Shown: positions 1-7,399 of the stretch, one piece after another
How positions within the stretch are numbered: position 1 is the first letter of the stretch
How the letters are laid out: each line of letters begins with the position of its first letter
Source of the DNA: Larix sibirica
Lineage: Eukaryota > Streptophyta > Pinopsida > Pinales > Pinaceae
DNA length: 11,591 nucleotides
Assembly (NCBI GenBank): GCA_004151065.3
Contig: NWUY0300024380.1
Span: 1 to 11,591 of the forward strand
Direction: 5' to 3'
The notes under the pieces: model-generated
Databases searched by the model: none
The model's input: the letters and a program-made list of their open reading frames with translations, nothing else
Told to the model about the DNA's origin: nothing
Position numbers and translations under genes: made by a program

Positions 1-208
1 CCGCATTTCCAACACTTCCTTATAAATTTTCCTTGGGATTTAGATCCCCCATCCTCTAAAAGTTCAAATATAAAAAAAAATCATCATAAGTCTATTGTTT
101 TGCAAACATATACTGAGCATCTGCTCAGCCTCCACAAAAAACAGATACTCAAGATATCCAGATTTCATACATATCATTTAAAAAGCCAAAAAAGAAAAAT
201 AGATCATT
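1..208 (-). other. Presumed 3' untranslated part of the LINE
   Basis: After the RNase H stop at 209-211 the minus strand shows no further conserved coding sequence. The 208 bases are AT-rich. The A run near 71-79 on the plus strand is poly-T in the LINE direction and so is not a LINE tail. The real 3' end and target-site duplication probably lie left of the window. Confidence 0.45.
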
Positions 209-660
209 TTATCCAGGATGTGGTCTTGGATTATGAATAGTGAGGGTATCATTAATCATCTCATAAATAATCCATTTTCCCTCAATTTGTGTGATGCCCT
301 CCTTGGACAACCTATCAGCCAATGTATTCATTTCCCTATAAATGTGCTCAAAAGAGATGTGAGAAAATAAGGCTGCATTTATGTTCACCTCCTCATAAAT
401 GGGAAATAGGATAATATTGTTGGGAGCTTTTTGAAGCCTCATCCAATCAGTAACAATCTTAGGATCCCCAAAAATTTGGATGTGCTGAATGCCCCTACAA
501 TGGGCCAAAAGAACAACCAGCGTGAGAGCTAAAAGCTCCGCCTGATTGTTGGAACTAGGCCCCACTGCAGCATCAATTTGAATCCAATAAGCATCATGGA
601 GATATATAATGCCACCATCCCCACCAATGGGCGGATGGTCTTGAGATGCACCATCAAACT
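209..660 (-). other. RNase H domain at the C-terminus of LINE ORF2
   Basis: The four acidic residues and the terminal His motif of RNase H1 can be followed: FDGAS (Asp codon 653-655), SSNNQAE (Glu codon 536-538), IFGDPKIV (Asp codon 464-466), and HIYREMNTLADRLSK with His and the last Asp. The frame is open from the TAA at 722-724 to the TAG at 209-211. Plant L1 elements commonly carry such a C-terminal RNase H, which removes the RNA strand after first-strand synthesis. No ATG is needed here because the domain is the end of ORF2; the local frame is simply shifted relative to the zinc finger by indels between about 800 and 722. This is the best preserved domain of the element. Confidence 0.92.
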
Positions 661-785
661 CTTCCGTTGATGACTTCTGGTACCACGCAGCGGATTCGAG
701 GAGATGGAGATTTCTATGGAATTAAATCGAGGAGAGCCAGGCATTTAATAACATATTTCTAGTTGAATAAACTTTTCATTGAAGA

Positions 786-1899
786 TTACATTATTCCTTG
801 CCAACAGGAGCTCCAAATCAGAAGAGCTGGTAGAGCTAAGAGATCCCTATGATTGGTTGTATCAACCCAGATTTTGAGAGCATCCTGAAGGTCGAATCCA
901 TACCAAAGGAAAACCATGCTTTTGACCTGTGAAATGTAATCCCACATCCTCTTCATGAAAGAACAAGTAATAAATAGGTGATCAATTGATTCACTATCAG
1001 ATTTGCATAATGGACAGATGCTCAGGTTGGTCCAAAGCCTTTTGATCATGATATTCCAAGTAGGAATCTTATGGTGAAGAGTAAGCTAGATAAAAAGTTT
1101 AATTTTGAGGGGGCAACAAAGCTTCCATAAGATGGAGTTCTACCAAGGTGGTACATGATAATCTTCTTCTTCACACAACACCTTCTTCTTCTTCACATAG
1201 CACCTTATAGCCCACATTAGGAATATAGAACCCCCCATCAACGTTTTTGGACCAAAGCAAATAGTTTGGCTTGTCCGTTATCCTGATGTTACAGTCCTGA
1301 AGATTTTTGATAAAATTGTTCCAAATAATGGTATCCTCGTTGAAAAAGGATAGATCCTCTGCTTTGATCTACAATTGTTTTAGAGAAGTAGAATTCCTCA
1401 AGTCTTTAATCTGATATAAAAAATTGATATCTAGATCTTCAAGAATAGCAATCATATGTGCCAGGAGCTTGTAAACTGCTGAACACCCAATCCAAGGATC
1501 ATACCCTAGCCTCAATCTGAACCCATTTCCGATACGCTAGAGTAACCAGTCCCCAATGAGATCGAATCTAGTGATAAGGGCTCTCCAAAAAGGAGACACC
1601 TCCTTGGTAGGTTTGTATCTCAAGCGAGCCCACTCTTCAATAGAAAGAGGCTTTATATATTTCTGAAATATGACCTGCACCCACAAACCATCCTCATGGA
1701 GAATGCACCAAATACCTTTTGCCACTAGAGCTTTAGCAAAGAGAAAAGGATTTTTCAATCCCCAACCACCTAGATATTTAGGAAGAGCTAGCTTCTCCCA
1801 AGCAACCCAAGAGAAAGAATCCTCCTGGTTCCTTCTCCATAGGAATCTGTAGCTTATCTTCCCGATATGTTCAAGGATTCCAATCGAGACATAGGCCAA
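786..1899 (-). other. LINE ORF2 connector and zf-RVT zinc finger (interrupted)
   Basis: The connector contains FLWRR, WVAWEKLALPKYLGGWGLKN and ALVAKGIW, a pattern found after the RT in plant LINEs, followed by a D-WL-RIGNG segment. After stops at 1537-1539 and 1369-1371, a 22-bp duplication (1163-1206) shifts the frame. In the new frame the zf-RVT motif appears at about 1089-960: WKLCCPLKIKLF, HHKIPT, then C-x2-C-x8-H-x4-C (ICPLC...H...C, Cys 12 and 15, His 24, Cys 29 of the local frame from 1049). The finger is thought to help ORF2 protein bind nucleic acid. Stops at 1140-1142 and 1086-1088 both sit where the family has Trp. Confidence 0.85.
1163..1206. repeat. 22-bp tandem duplication inside LINE ORF2
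   Basis: Bases 1163-1184 and 1185-1206 are two copies of a 22-bp unit differing at two positions; both start with CTTCTTCTTC on the plus strand. Because 22 is not a multiple of three, the second copy moves the ORF2 frame from the connector frame to the frame that carries the zf-RVT motif. The (CTT)n start of each unit is a likely slippage point. Confidence 0.85.
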
Positions 1900-1928
1900 A
1901 GAGGCCCAAAATACAGGAATGGCTTTGA

Positions 1929-3035
1929 TTACATGTTTAAGGAGAATGAGTCTTCCACCACGACTGAGCCATTTATTACACCATAAAAAAATTTGCTCTC
2001 CACTTTTCTAATCAACCAATTCCAATCACAATGTTGATAATCATTGGGTTTCAAGATGAAACCCATATATTTCAGCCCTTCTAGAATATCCACTACAACA
2101 AACTGAAAATGGTCCAATATCCAAATAGAATTAACCTGATCCAAATTCATAAAAGAGATAGTTGACTTACCAAGATTGATAAGCATTCCAGAGGCTACAG
2201 AAAAGGATGATAGGATTTCCTTCAATTTAATGATATCATTTCTCGTTCCTTCAATGAAAAGCAAAATGTCATCGATGAATAACAGGTGAGGAATTGTGAT
2301 ATTTCCCCCAACTCTGATACCCTTCAGCATACCATTAACTTGAGCATGATTAAGGGCTCTGTTAAACCCTTCCATAATGAGAATGAACAACAATGGAGCT
2401 AGTGGGCATCCCTGCCGCAGCCCCCTTCCAGGATGAAAGAAATGCGTAGCAGATCCATTTAATAAGACTGAGAAAGATACAAAGTGTACACATGACAGGA
2501 CCCAATCCACAAAGGATAGATTGAAACCCACCTGTAGCAGAACCAACCTCGGAAACAACCGATTGACCCTGTCATAGGATTTAGAAAGATCAACCTTCAT
2601 AATAATCACTGGATATTTCTTAGTCTTAGCATAATGGAGAACCTCCTACGCGACCCCAATCGCATCATGAATTTGACGGCCTTTAAGAAAAGTGAATTGT
2701 TCCTGGGAGATTGCAGAAGATAGAATATTCTTCAGCCTTTTGGCCACCACCTTCGCAATCAGTTTGTAAATGCAGTTGCATAAAGATATCGGCCTGAAAT
2801 CATCCCATTTATTCACATTGTCCACTTTAGGGATGGGGCCTATGAATGTGGAGTTGAATGTAGCCAGAATTCGGCCCATGGTTTGAGACTCCTCTATAAC
2901 TACAACAAGATCGTTTTCAAAAAGATACAAAAAACCATTGAAGAACTCCACAGGCCATCCATCAGGACCGGGACCTTTTTCCTTTTGTAACAACATAACA
3001 ACATCTTTTAACTCTTCTAAGGAGACTAGTTCCAT
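1929..3035 (-). other. Reverse transcriptase domain of LINE ORF2 (one stop)
   Basis: The fingers region reads GPGPDGWPVEFF, then FRPISLCNCIYKLIAKVVAKRL and an IS-EQF-F-KGRQI segment, all standard for non-LTR RT. After a TAG at 2646-2648, most simply a CAG (Gln) to TAG change, the same frame resumes with motif A, KVDLSKSYDRVN, then GLRQGCPLAPLLF (motif B) and LLFIDDILLF (motif C, FIDD at 2268-2279). The two catalytic aspartates of motif C and the motif A aspartate remain. The usual residue before DD is Ala (FADD), so Ile is atypical. The frame is lost downstream at the seven-A run 1985-1991 (plus strand): conserved thumb sequence with the LS-GGRL motif continues in another frame after it. Confidence 0.93.
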
Positions 3036-3655
3036 AATCTCAACATTTTGTTCGTCGTTAACAAAAAAGGAAGACCCGCAGAGAAGCTAAGCATCTGGTT
3101 AACAGGAGCCGTGGTGTCTTCTTGGTAGAGCTTCTCAAAGTGTTGAACACTAGACCTAGCCAAATCCCTAAAACCCGTAGAAGTGTTTCCATTCTCTTCC
3201 TCAATTTTCCAAACAGAATTAGTGTGTTTTCTGTGTTTTACAAAGTTGTGAAAGAATTTGGTGTGGTCATCCCCCTGTTGAACCCACATAGCTTGGCTTT
3301 TCAATCGCCAAGTAGCTTATTTTTCATCTAGGACTTGAGTCCTCCTTTCAAGCGCAATAAAATGATCCTTGAGATCTTGTGAAATGAAACCCTAAGGAAA
3401 CCTTAGATTCATGGCGTCCAAAGTATCTTCTATGCTAAGAAGCTCAAAGTCCATACACTTCCTTCGATCAACAACCCATGGAGTGGAGCGTGACTTGATC
3501 CTCTTGAGATTATTTAAGAATTGAATGCTAGCAGATTCAATACGAGAGCTGTTGAAAGGAATCCATAGACCTCTGATCATATGACTATACTCGTTGTCCT
3601 CTAACCAAGCTGAGTTAAATTTACAAGGGCTCGGAGGTTTCCCCCCAGCCATCGA

Positions 3656-4351
3656 CAATTTGAGGAATATGGGGAAATGATCCGAATTGCCTCCCTCACT
3701 GACCCATTGTCTTATATTAGCTGCTGAGTTGAGAATGCCCTCATTATTGAGAAACCTGTCAATGCGTTTGGCTATGCTCTCTTGTCCAATTCTTAGGTTT
3801 CGCTAGGTCGGTCTCAACTTAATTGGGGGGATATCAAAAAGAGAGTGAGCATCCAGTTTTCTAATGAAATAGTCAGCCAGGGAACCTGGCTGGGCCTTTG
3901 GTCCCCAAACCTCACCTTCACGTATGGAAAAGTTAAGGTCACTTGCAATGATAACTTTGTCTCCTTCGAAAAGACCAGAACTAAATAATCTTTCCCAGTA
4001 TAGAACACGGTGTTGATAGGGGCCATAAGTATTGCAAATAAGGAGAGCATGGACGAATTCTCTGGAAAATAGTCTGGTGCCTACTCCAGATGGAACATAC
4101 TAGCAATTAGTACACAAAAAAGAGTTGGTGTTCCAACCCGTAACGAGCCCTCTAGAACGTTCGAGAGCATCCACATTGATGAACTCCCATCCTGGGAATA
4201 AAATCCTAAAATCCATAAGAATTTGATCACCCGAAGCCAGAGTTTCTTGAAGCAAAATAACGAAAGGATGGTGAACTGAAACCATCCTTTTGAGCGTGAG
4301 CTTTTTCGAGGGATGCCCTAACCCTCTGCAGTTGAACGACATGATCAACAT
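3656..4351 (-). other. APE-type endonuclease domain of LINE ORF2 (two internal stops)
   Basis: The domain begins SFNCRGLG, the conserved Asn-containing first motif. It continues with LQET (catalytic Glu, residue 36), a degenerate version of the plant DA-GRSGG-W motif (DALERSRGL...W), SDLN at 3932-3943 where the family usually has GDFN, DRFL, and SDH at 3677-3685 carrying the catalytic His. The Asp and Asn of the third motif are kept although its first residue is changed. One continuous frame is kept through the domain, broken only by TAG at 4100-4102 and 3803-3805. The second stop falls at the place where plant LINE endonucleases normally have Trp (motif TW before the ARLDRFL-like segment), so it fits a TGG to TAG change. 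The role in an active element is to nick the target strand and expose the primer 3' end. Confidence 0.9.
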
Positions 4352-4353
4352 TA
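4349..4353 (-). promoter_or_regulatory. TAATG stop-start overlap between LINE ORF1 and ORF2
   Basis: On the minus strand the ORF1 frame ends with TAA (4353-4351) and its last A is the first base of the ORF2 ATG (4351-4349). Such UAAUG overlaps are known in the silkworm LINE SART1, where they allow the second ORF to be translated by coupled termination and restart. Whether it worked that way here is inference; a second ATG four codons in could also serve. Confidence 0.55.
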
Positions 4354-5237
4354 AGTAACTATAGCTCTGGGAGATCTTGCTCTAAGAGACCCTTTAATAG
4401 TCCTTCGTCTACCAGCTCTGACATCTAGGGCAACTTGATATCTGGTTGAGGCCATAACTGATCTTTTCCCCCTCAATATTGGAGAATGGTTGGGTGAATC
4501 TTGTGAGATGCCCATACTGCACCCCAAATCTTTGGAAACATGAGAATGAGGTCTGAAAAAGTATCTAGAGCCCGTAGAGTGAGAGGATGGAGAGGAGGCC
4601 TCACCATGAAGGCTGGGAGAAAGAAATGATTCTGGGATTGTGGGAGGGGGATCTTGAAACAAGTCTGAGGGGTACTAGGTTAAAAGGGAGAGGTCAAATT
4701 TATCCCTCTTGGGGTTCCTGCATAGAGGGATAGAACAAGAGGTCAACATAGGACGAGGGCCTGGGGAAAAAGAAGAGGGAATCACACTAGATGCATCCTC
4801 AAACGGAGCTTCTAAAGATTCTAAGGGTGGGATATCATCAAACGACCCAAGAGAAGTATTATTGCTAGGTTTATCCACCGCCAGAGTACAACTAGAGTCC
4901 TGAAAGAAAGGATGATTGTGTCGTAAAACCCTGCTAAGAGGTATGATATCATTCCTGACACCCACAGGAGGATCCTCCAGAAAACCACTTACACAACTAG
5001 TGTCCACCCCACCCATCCTAAGAAGATCTAGGAAAGAAGAATCTAGTCTATAATCTAAAGACCCTTATCAAAAGGAACAAAAGAAACCAAATCATTGGGG
5101 GCTAAGAGAGATTGTGAACAAAAGGAAATAGCCATACTTTCATCCCGACAAGGAGAAACGTACGTGGAAGAATAAATACCCTTGTCCAAAGGAGGATTCG
5201 GACCTGAGGATGCCAGAGGTTCTCCTGAAATGCTCAA
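4351..5237 (-). pseudogene. LINE ORF1 C-terminal remnant (one stop, one frameshift)
   Basis: Upstream of ORF2 the minus strand is open in one frame from about 5064 to 4351, broken only by TAG at 4675-4677. Further upstream, 5237-5055 continues in a second frame and joins by a single-base indel in the G run near 5062-5066. The encoded segment is rich in Pro, Ser and Asp and ends in a basic patch (RAGRRRTIKGSLRARSP). No CCHC knuckle or other named domain is visible, so the identification rests on position just before ORF2, the long open frame, and the shared stop-start overlap. In plant LINEs the C-terminal half of ORF1, an RNA-binding protein, is a variable linker of this character. The N-terminal half is missing. 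An alternative is that it is the N-terminal extension of a fused ORF, but the TAA directly at the ORF2 ATG argues against that. Confidence 0.7.
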
Positions 5238-5240
5238 AAT

Positions 5241-5325
5241 TATGATAACTAGTTACACATATTTTAAAGTAGATTAGAAGTGCTATCAATATGTCACAAA
5301 AATTAGTTAGACTTTGCTTCACTTA
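5241..5325. other. AT-rich spacer beside the LINE 5' end
   Basis: No coding pattern is seen. The segment AATTAGTTAGACTT at about 5311 resembles parts of the repeats that follow, so this may be a diverged edge of the tandem array. Confidence 0.4.
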
Positions 5326-5417
5326 CAACTATGTAATGTTTAGCTAGATTTAGCTTGATTTACAACTATGTAATGTTTAGATAAATTTAGATTGGTTTCA
5401 GCTATGTAATGTTTATT
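5326..5417. repeat. Three tandem copies of a 36/37-bp AT-rich unit
   Basis: The motif CAACTATGTAATGTTTA begins at 5326, 5363 and (as CAGCTATGTAATGTTTA) 5399, giving periods of 37 and 36 bp. Between the motifs lies AGCTAGATTTAGCTTGATTT and variants of it. The same motif recurs in the larger units downstream, so the short repeat is nested in the long one. Confidence 0.8.
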
Positions 5418-5424
5418 TTAATTC

Positions 5425-5925
5425 AGTAAGGCTCTGCAAAATGGCCCTAATCACATTTCAACAATATGTGACATTTTTGTGAACGCAAATATAATACACA
5501 AGGCCACATCCAAGCTATTTTCTTTTGAACTTAATTAGTTAGATTTATCTTAATTTACAACTATGTAAGTTTATTTTAAATTTAGTAAGTCTCTGCAAAA
5601 TGGCCCTAATCACATTTCAACAATATGTAACATTTTTTGTAAATGGAAAAATACTACAGAAAGCTAATGGCCATAATCACATTTCAACAATACGTGACAT
5701 TTTTCTGAATAGAAAAAAATAAAATATTACATAAGACCACATCCAAGCTATTTTCTTTTGAACTTAATTAGTTAGATTTAGCTTAATTTACAACTAGCTA
5801 ATGTTTATTTTAAATTTAGTAAGGCTCTGCAAAATGGCCTAATCACATTTCAACAATGTGTAACATTTTTTGTAAATGGAAAAATACTACATAAAGCTTT
5901 ATACAAGCTATTATGTTTTGAACTT
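5425..5925. repeat. Degenerate minisatellite with long and short unit spacing
   Basis: The core ATGGCCCTAATCACATTTCA occurs at about 5441, 5600, 5666 (ATGGCCATAATC) and 5834 (one C fewer), spacings of 159, 66 and 168 bp. A second block, CCACATCCAAGCTATTTTCT, occurs at 5504 and 5737 (233 bp apart), with a worn third copy near 5895. The array therefore looks like a long unit in which one copy lost about 100 bp, giving a 233-bp higher-order step. It encodes nothing recognisable. It lies downstream of the host gene on its strand and may be part of that gene's 3' flank or UTR. Confidence 0.8.
5804..5809 (-). terminator. Possible polyadenylation signal AATAAA of the SEX4-like gene
   Basis: The plus strand reads TTTATT, so the minus strand has AATAAA about 255 bases after the host stop codon, inside the minisatellite. 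Further copies occur in other repeat units (for example near 5570). Plant signals are loose, so this is only a candidate. Confidence 0.25.
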
Positions 5926-6063
5926 CAACGCAGAGTGCTCGAGGTAATTCCCTAGAACATTAAAGTGGATTAATTAGCATTATGAAATATAGGGAAATAT
6001 AAGAAAAGTTAATAACATGGGAAATTCCCTAATCCAGCCTTTTTTTATAAGACCAACTCCTTG
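5926..6063 (-). other. Proximal 3' UTR of the SEX4-like gene (inferred)
   Basis: This is non-coding sequence between the host stop codon and the minisatellite. It includes GGGAAATTCCC at about 6019 and a seven-T run near 6041. Nothing here marks a transcript end, so the extent is a guess. Confidence 0.35.
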
Positions 6064-6574
6064 TTAATCTGCATCCGCCAAAGCCTCAAGTCTCTTGCAT
6101 ATTATTTGACGTTCTTCTTTTGTAAGATTAACATCTTCTCTCGTCAACCGTTGCCTTAGATTTCTGATTTCATCATCTAAATGGTGGCTTTTAACCTGCA
6201 AGCAGGGAAAATAATTATCTCGTGACCAACCCTCCTATGGAGTTATTATAGTATTTAGTTAGCAAGGTACTTGACTAGATGCGAAAAGAAGAAAGAACTA
6301 GTACATATAAAAGGACTAAACATTAATAAATATAATTTTATATTGTAAGAGTCTTTTGAAAGAAAGCACCAGAATTTTTGTTCAAACACAATATAAAATC
6401 CAAAGTATTTCTGGAAATGATATTAAATTTCAATTGAAAGAACTAGCCATAAGAGAAATATGATACCTCTATATAGTTGTTAACATGTCCATCTTTATTT
6501 CGTGAAGTTACCAACTCATCTGTATTGTATGTCCAATTCTCGTCTATGATATACTTGTACTCATAATGCCCTTC
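6064..6574 (-). CDS. SEX4: Last two exons of a SEX4/DSP4-like phosphoglucan phosphatase (CBM end and C-terminal tail)
   Basis: Exon A is 6574-6467 (36 codons) and exon B is 6195-6064 (43 codons plus TAA). Both are bounded by good plant splice sites: acceptors TTGCAG before 6574 and before 6195, and a GT donor at 6466-6465. All junctions are phase 0. Exon A encodes EGHYEYKYIIDENWTYN and then a KDGHVNNYIE segment, the end of an AMPK/CBM48 starch-binding domain. Exon B encodes a charged helical tail including RLTREDVNLTKEERQIICK. From memory, both the CBM end (Y-E-YKYIID--WT, NKDGH-NNY) and the tail resemble Arabidopsis SEX4, the plastid dual-specificity phosphatase that removes phosphate from starch glucans during breakdown; LSF1, the related protein with a CBM, fits less well. 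In SEX4 the C-terminal tail packs against the phosphatase domain. No stop or frameshift breaks the exons, so the gene may be functional; the phosphatase and plastid-targeting exons are not in the window. Confidence 0.72.
6196..6466 (-). other. Intron between the last two SEX4-like exons
   Basis: This is a 271-bp AT-rich intron, GT at 6466-6465 to AG at 6197-6196, in phase 0. It contains no coding pattern or recognisable insertion. Confidence 0.7.
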
Positions 6575-6807
6575 CTGCAAGAAATAGATTAGATGTTAAC
6601 ACAAGTTGGCTTTAACATAAATTCAAATAACAAAAGTAACAATATTTAATGGTCAGCTTAAACAAATTAAATAAAAAATTTAAAAAATGCATATAGATAC
6701 AAATCTGTTGCTTGTGAAAATTTCTATAAAGAATTAGATTCCAGAAAGCACAACGATAAAGAATAACGAATATTTAAGATTTCCATGCCGCATGTTATTA
6801 ATGTAGT
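6575..6807. other. AT-rich non-coding stretch, start of the upstream intron
   Basis: A splice acceptor lies at 6576-6575, so on the minus strand this should be intron leading into exon A. It is very AT-rich, with poly-A/T runs, and shows no coding signal or transposon protein. Confidence 0.5.
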
Positions 6808-7043
6808 GGGTATAATGAGAAGGATTTACATGTATGTTATTATGTGTGGGTTTACATGAGAATGTGGGTGTTACTAATGCATGGATTTGCATGAGAAGGA
6901 TATATTGTAAGTATATTATCTTAAAAAGAATTATATAATGTATATTAGCATAATGCAGATTTACATGATGAGAAAACTGTATGGGTATAATGAAAAGGTT
7001 TTACATGTTGTGCGTTATTATGCATGGTTTTACATGAGAACGT
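6808..7043. repeat. 60-bp direct repeat, copies 175 bp apart
   Basis: A unit starting GGGTATAATGAGAAGGATTT at 6808-6865 reappears, diverged, at 6983-7043 starting GGGTATAATGAAAAGGTTTT. Both share the pieces TTACATG, GTTATTATG and TTTACATGAGAA in order. The bases between carry further fragments (GGATTTGCATGAGAAGGA), so this is probably a worn tandem array of TTACATGAGAA-type units. No protein is encoded. Confidence 0.65.
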
Positions 7044-7087
7044 TGATAAAAACTTATAATGAAAGTCTATTAACTCAAGAAGAATGA

Positions 7088-7216
7088 TACATATATAGTG
7101 AAATTTTCGGTTTGATGGCCACTTCTCTCTTAGGGGAGACAAGTTATTCCTCACCTTAATTGATGATTTTTCTCATTTTCTATGGGTCTACTCATGTGGA
7201 AAAATCCACTCATGAG
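7088..7216 (+). pseudogene. Short Ty1/copia integrase remnant
   Basis: On the plus strand the frame starting at about 7091 reads YSEIFGLMATSLLGETSY and, one frameshift later (near 7145), LTLIDDFSHFLWVYS. This matches the copia integrase core, which normally reads HSDLCGPM near the first catalytic Asp and IDDFSR--WVYF at the second. The first Asp is replaced by Glu and a TGA follows at about 7213. Only about 125 bp survive, with no RT, gag or LTR beside it. It is the only recognised coding relic on the plus strand. Confidence 0.65.
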
Positions 7217-7399
7217 CAGAGTTCTACACAAAGTTGTGTGAAAAAAAATATTTAACTAATTTTCATTTAAGCCAATAAGCCAATTATATAGATTTCCATC
7301 AAGAAAACTAAATCAACAAGAATGGAGTTAAAAACTCAACAAGTTTCTAAGAAATAGTAACAAAAATAATAATAGATATAGTTGGAGACAAGACCTCAA
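7217..7399. other. AT-rich non-coding stretch
   Basis: No coding pattern, repeat or RNA gene is visible. The bases directly after the copia remnant may still belong to it, but the reading is lost. Confidence 0.4.

Larger units (their letters stand above)
209..4351 (-). pseudogene. LINE ORF2 pseudogene: endonuclease, reverse transcriptase, zf-RVT, RNase H
   Basis: This is a polyprotein-type ORF2 of about 1,380 codons, the usual size for plant L1 ORF2. The start is the ATG at 4349-4351, three codons ahead of a second ATG and the conserved SFNCRGLG endonuclease start. Domains run in order: endonuclease 4351-3656, linker 3655-3036, reverse transcriptase 3035-1929, connector 1928-1090, zf-RVT 1089-786, RNase H about 660-209. 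In-frame stops lie at 4100-4102, 3803-3805, 3392-3394, 3317-3319, 2646-2648, 1537-1539, 1369-1371, 1140-1142, 1086-1088 and 745-747; eight are TAG, two TAA and none TGA. Frames change near 3063-3068, 1985-1991, 1163-1206, about 796 and about 725-745. In an active element the product nicks target DNA and copies the RNA there. The decay is spread evenly over all domains, which indicates age rather than one inactivating event. Confidence 0.93.
1..5240 (-). mobile_element. Degenerate L1-type plant LINE (non-LTR retrotransposon), 5'-truncated
   Basis: The minus strand encodes, in the correct order for a plant L1 element, the tail of ORF1, an apurinic-type endonuclease, a reverse transcriptase, a connector with zf-RVT zinc finger, and an RNase H. 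Homology can be followed almost without a gap from about 5237 down to 209, although the frame changes several times and ten in-frame stops interrupt ORF2, so this copy cannot move by itself. The 5' end is placed near 5240 because ORF1-like coding ends there and AT-rich repeat sequence begins; the usual N-terminal part of ORF1, including any CCHC knuckle, is missing, as expected of 5' truncation during target-primed reverse transcription. No poly-A tail (poly-T on the plus strand) is seen at the left edge, so the 3' end may lie outside the window. Target-site duplications therefore cannot be checked. Confidence 0.93.

Noticed and set aside
71-79. A run that might be the LINE poly-A tail
   Set aside because: It is poly-A on the plus strand, hence poly-T in the direction of the minus-strand LINE, and lies only about 130 bases past the RNase H stop.
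529-744. A 71-codon minus-strand ORF
   Set aside because: It overlaps the RNase H FDGAS region in the wrong frame and has no motif of its own.
1670-1852. A plus-strand ORF across the LINE connector
   Set aside because: It is the antisense of conserved connector motifs. The same applies to the plus-strand ORFs at 3122-3331 and 4709-4903.
3814-4050. A 78-codon minus-strand ORF
   Set aside because: It is out of frame with the endonuclease; the conserved SDLN and neighbouring motifs are read in the other frame through the same bases.
5326-5925. A CRISPR-like or LINE promoter-monomer array
   Set aside because: Units are degenerate and unevenly spaced without regular spacers, the setting is a plant nuclear genome, and nothing links the array to LINE transcription.
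6945-7154. A 69-codon minus-strand ORF
   Set aside because: It crosses the 60-bp repeat and the copia integrase remnant, which is read on the other strand.
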